Assembly (NCBI GenBank): GCA_038136035.1
Contig: JAYPYV010000081.1
Location: 1 to 7,257, forward strand
Reading direction: 5' to 3'
DNA length: 7,257 bases
Source of the DNA: UBA9926 sp023261215
GTDB lineage: Bacteria > Pseudomonadota > Gammaproteobacteria > Pseudomonadales > Azotimanducaceae
Under the pieces are notes generated by a model. It saw only the letters and a list, made by a program, of their open reading frames with translations. It had not been told where the DNA came from and made no database searches. Below, in pieces: positions 6,452-7,257 of this stretch. The translations under genes and the position numbers were made by a program. Position 1 is the first letter of the stretch, and every line of letters starts with the position of its first letter.

Positions 6452-6455
6452 AGGA
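6452..6455 (+). promoter_or_regulatory. Ribosome binding site deciding the crotonase start
   Basis: AGGA stands 9 nt before ATG 6465. The in-frame TTG at 6459 is only 3 nt downstream of it, too close to be used well, so ATG 6465 is the better start. Any promoter for this gene must lie in the roughly 55 bp after the terminator; none stood out. Confidence 0.5.
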
Positions 6456-6464
6456 TCTTTGCCG

Positions 6465-7256
6465 ATGAAATCGCACTATGGAGACGTATCGGTTTCCCTA
6501 CTCGAGAACCATGTGGCTGTGTGTGAAATCCAGCGCGCGCCGAACAATTTTTTTGACCATGACCTGATTCGCGACCTAGCAGACGCGTTCTTTGATATCG
6601 ACGCCCATGTGGACGCGCGCGCGATCGTGCTGTGTTCGGAAGGCAAACACTTTTGTGCGGGCGCGAATTTTGGGTCAAGTGAACGACAAAATGGTCCCAT
6701 CTCTCGAAACGACGAAGGGCGAAACCCGCTCTACATCGAGGCCGTGAGATTGTTTCGAAGCAAGACCCCCGTAGTTGCAGCCGTCCAAGGTGCCGCGGTG
6801 GGGGGTGGGTTTGGTCTGGCAGTGATGGCTGACTTCCGAGTGCTCTGCCCAGATACCCGGTTGACGGCCAATTTCGTTAAGCTCGGTTTCACACCTGGCT
6901 TTGGGTTGACCCATACCCTGGAACGCATCATTGGTCCTCAGAAGGCGAATCTTCTGTTTTTCACTGGTCGCAGAATCACAGGTGAAACCGCGATGGCATG
7001 GGGACTGGGTGATGTGTTCGTAGACACCGATCAAGTCAGGGATGCCGCCATTGCGCTGGCTGCGGAAATTGCCGAAAACGCCCCGCTCGCTGTGGTCTCG
7101 GTCAGAGAACAGGTCCGCGGTGATCTGGCTGATGCTGTCCAGGCCGCCACGGACGTCGAGGGACGGGCGCAGTTCGTTTTGCAACAAACCAATGACCATA
7201 AAGAGGGCGTGCGCGCCGTGGCTGAACGTCGGCCGGGTCAATTCACTGGGACTTAA
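6465..7256 (+). CDS. Crotonase-fold protein (enoyl-CoA hydratase/isomerase family), atypical active site
   Basis: A complete 263-aa protein, the usual crotonase length. The fold signatures are clear: GKHFCAGANFG (60-70) and VQGAAVGGGFGLAVMADFRV (107-126), which form the CoA-thioester oxyanion hole, then LTANFVKLGFTPGFGLTHTL (133-152) and a TGRRITGETAMAWGLGD helix region (167-183). Aligning without gaps to rat mitochondrial enoyl-CoA hydratase from memory, the two catalytic glutamates (Glu144 and Glu164) correspond to Gly117 and Phe137 here. A classical syn-hydration mechanism is therefore unlikely. Other members of the superfamily use different residues for isomerase, hydrolase, lyase or dehalogenase chemistry, so a CoA-thioester substrate is likely but the reaction is unknown. 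The neighbouring SDR suggests acyl-CoA degradation. Start ATG 6465 is chosen on its AGGA site. The gene follows a terminator and probably has its own promoter; its stop lies one base before the window end. Confidence 0.92.
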   Translation: MKSHYGDVSVSLLENHVAVCEIQRAPNNFFDHDLIRDLADAFFDIDAHVDARAIVLCSEGKHFCAGANFGSSERQNGPISRNDEGRNPLYIEAVRLFRSKTPVVAAVQGAAVGGGFGLAVMADFRVLCPDTRLTANFVKLGFTPGFGLTHTLERIIGPQKANLLFFTGRRITGETAMAWGLGDVFVDTDQVRDAAIALAAEIAENAPLAVVSVREQVRGDLADAVQAATDVEGRAQFVLQQTNDHKEGVRAVAERRPGQFTGT

Positions 7257-7257
7257 G

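Noticed and set aside
6675..7241. A 188-codon open frame on the minus strand antisense to the crotonase
   Set aside because: It lies entirely opposite a well-recognised crotonase domain, has no recognisable motif, and reads like the complement of a codon-biased gene.

Overview
This window comes from a bacterial chromosome, most likely a free-living Pseudomonadota (gammaproteobacterium-like). The placement is inferred from the gene families: a FecR-domain surface or adhesin-type protein with no signal peptide, an MFE-2-type hydroxyacyl-CoA dehydrogenase (SDR), a CoA-linked crotonase, and lone SnoaL/DUF4440 and alpha/beta-hydrolase genes. Base composition is moderate (somewhat above 50 % GC by eye, not counted). 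No rRNA, tRNA, CRISPR array, insertion sequence or phage gene is visible.

Layout. The left part is transcribed leftward. It holds the first 343 codons of a FecR-domain protein that runs off the left edge (1-1031), a class I/II PLP-dependent aminotransferase (1217-2359), and a small NTF2-like SnoaL/DUF4440 protein (2551-2997, possibly starting as far up as 3084). A divergent intergenic region of roughly 120-200 bp follows, and everything to its right is transcribed rightward. A compact, translationally overlapping cluster comes first: a membrane-anchored alpha/beta hydrolase (3206-4297) and an RNase Z-like metallo-beta-lactamase-fold hydrolase (4384-5223). Each is preceded by a small overlapping ORF (3171-3209 and 4281-4394). 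After a 234-bp gap comes an SDR (5458-6345) with a textbook Shine-Dalgarno, closed by a clear Rho-independent terminator. Last is a crotonase-fold protein (6465-7256), whose stop codon is almost the last base of the window.

How they fit together. The SDR and the crotonase are both acyl-CoA-handling families and are the likeliest functional pair (3-hydroxyacyl-CoA oxidation plus a crotonase reaction), though the terminator puts them in separate transcription units. The hydrolase and the metallo-hydrolase look co-translated, but their substrates cannot be told from sequence. The aminotransferase and SnoaL-like protein are generic accessory enzymes with no visible pathway link. The FecR protein is probably a secreted or surface adhesin.

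Points most worth a second look: the crotonase lacks both catalytic glutamates of classical enoyl-CoA hydratase; a UUG-rich, overlapping-start arrangement surrounds the hydrolase/MBL pair (short leader ORFs or N-terminal frameshifts); and a perfect 12-bp palindrome sits next to the ribosome binding site of the MBL gene. I see no convincing evidence for a wholly new multi-gene system here.
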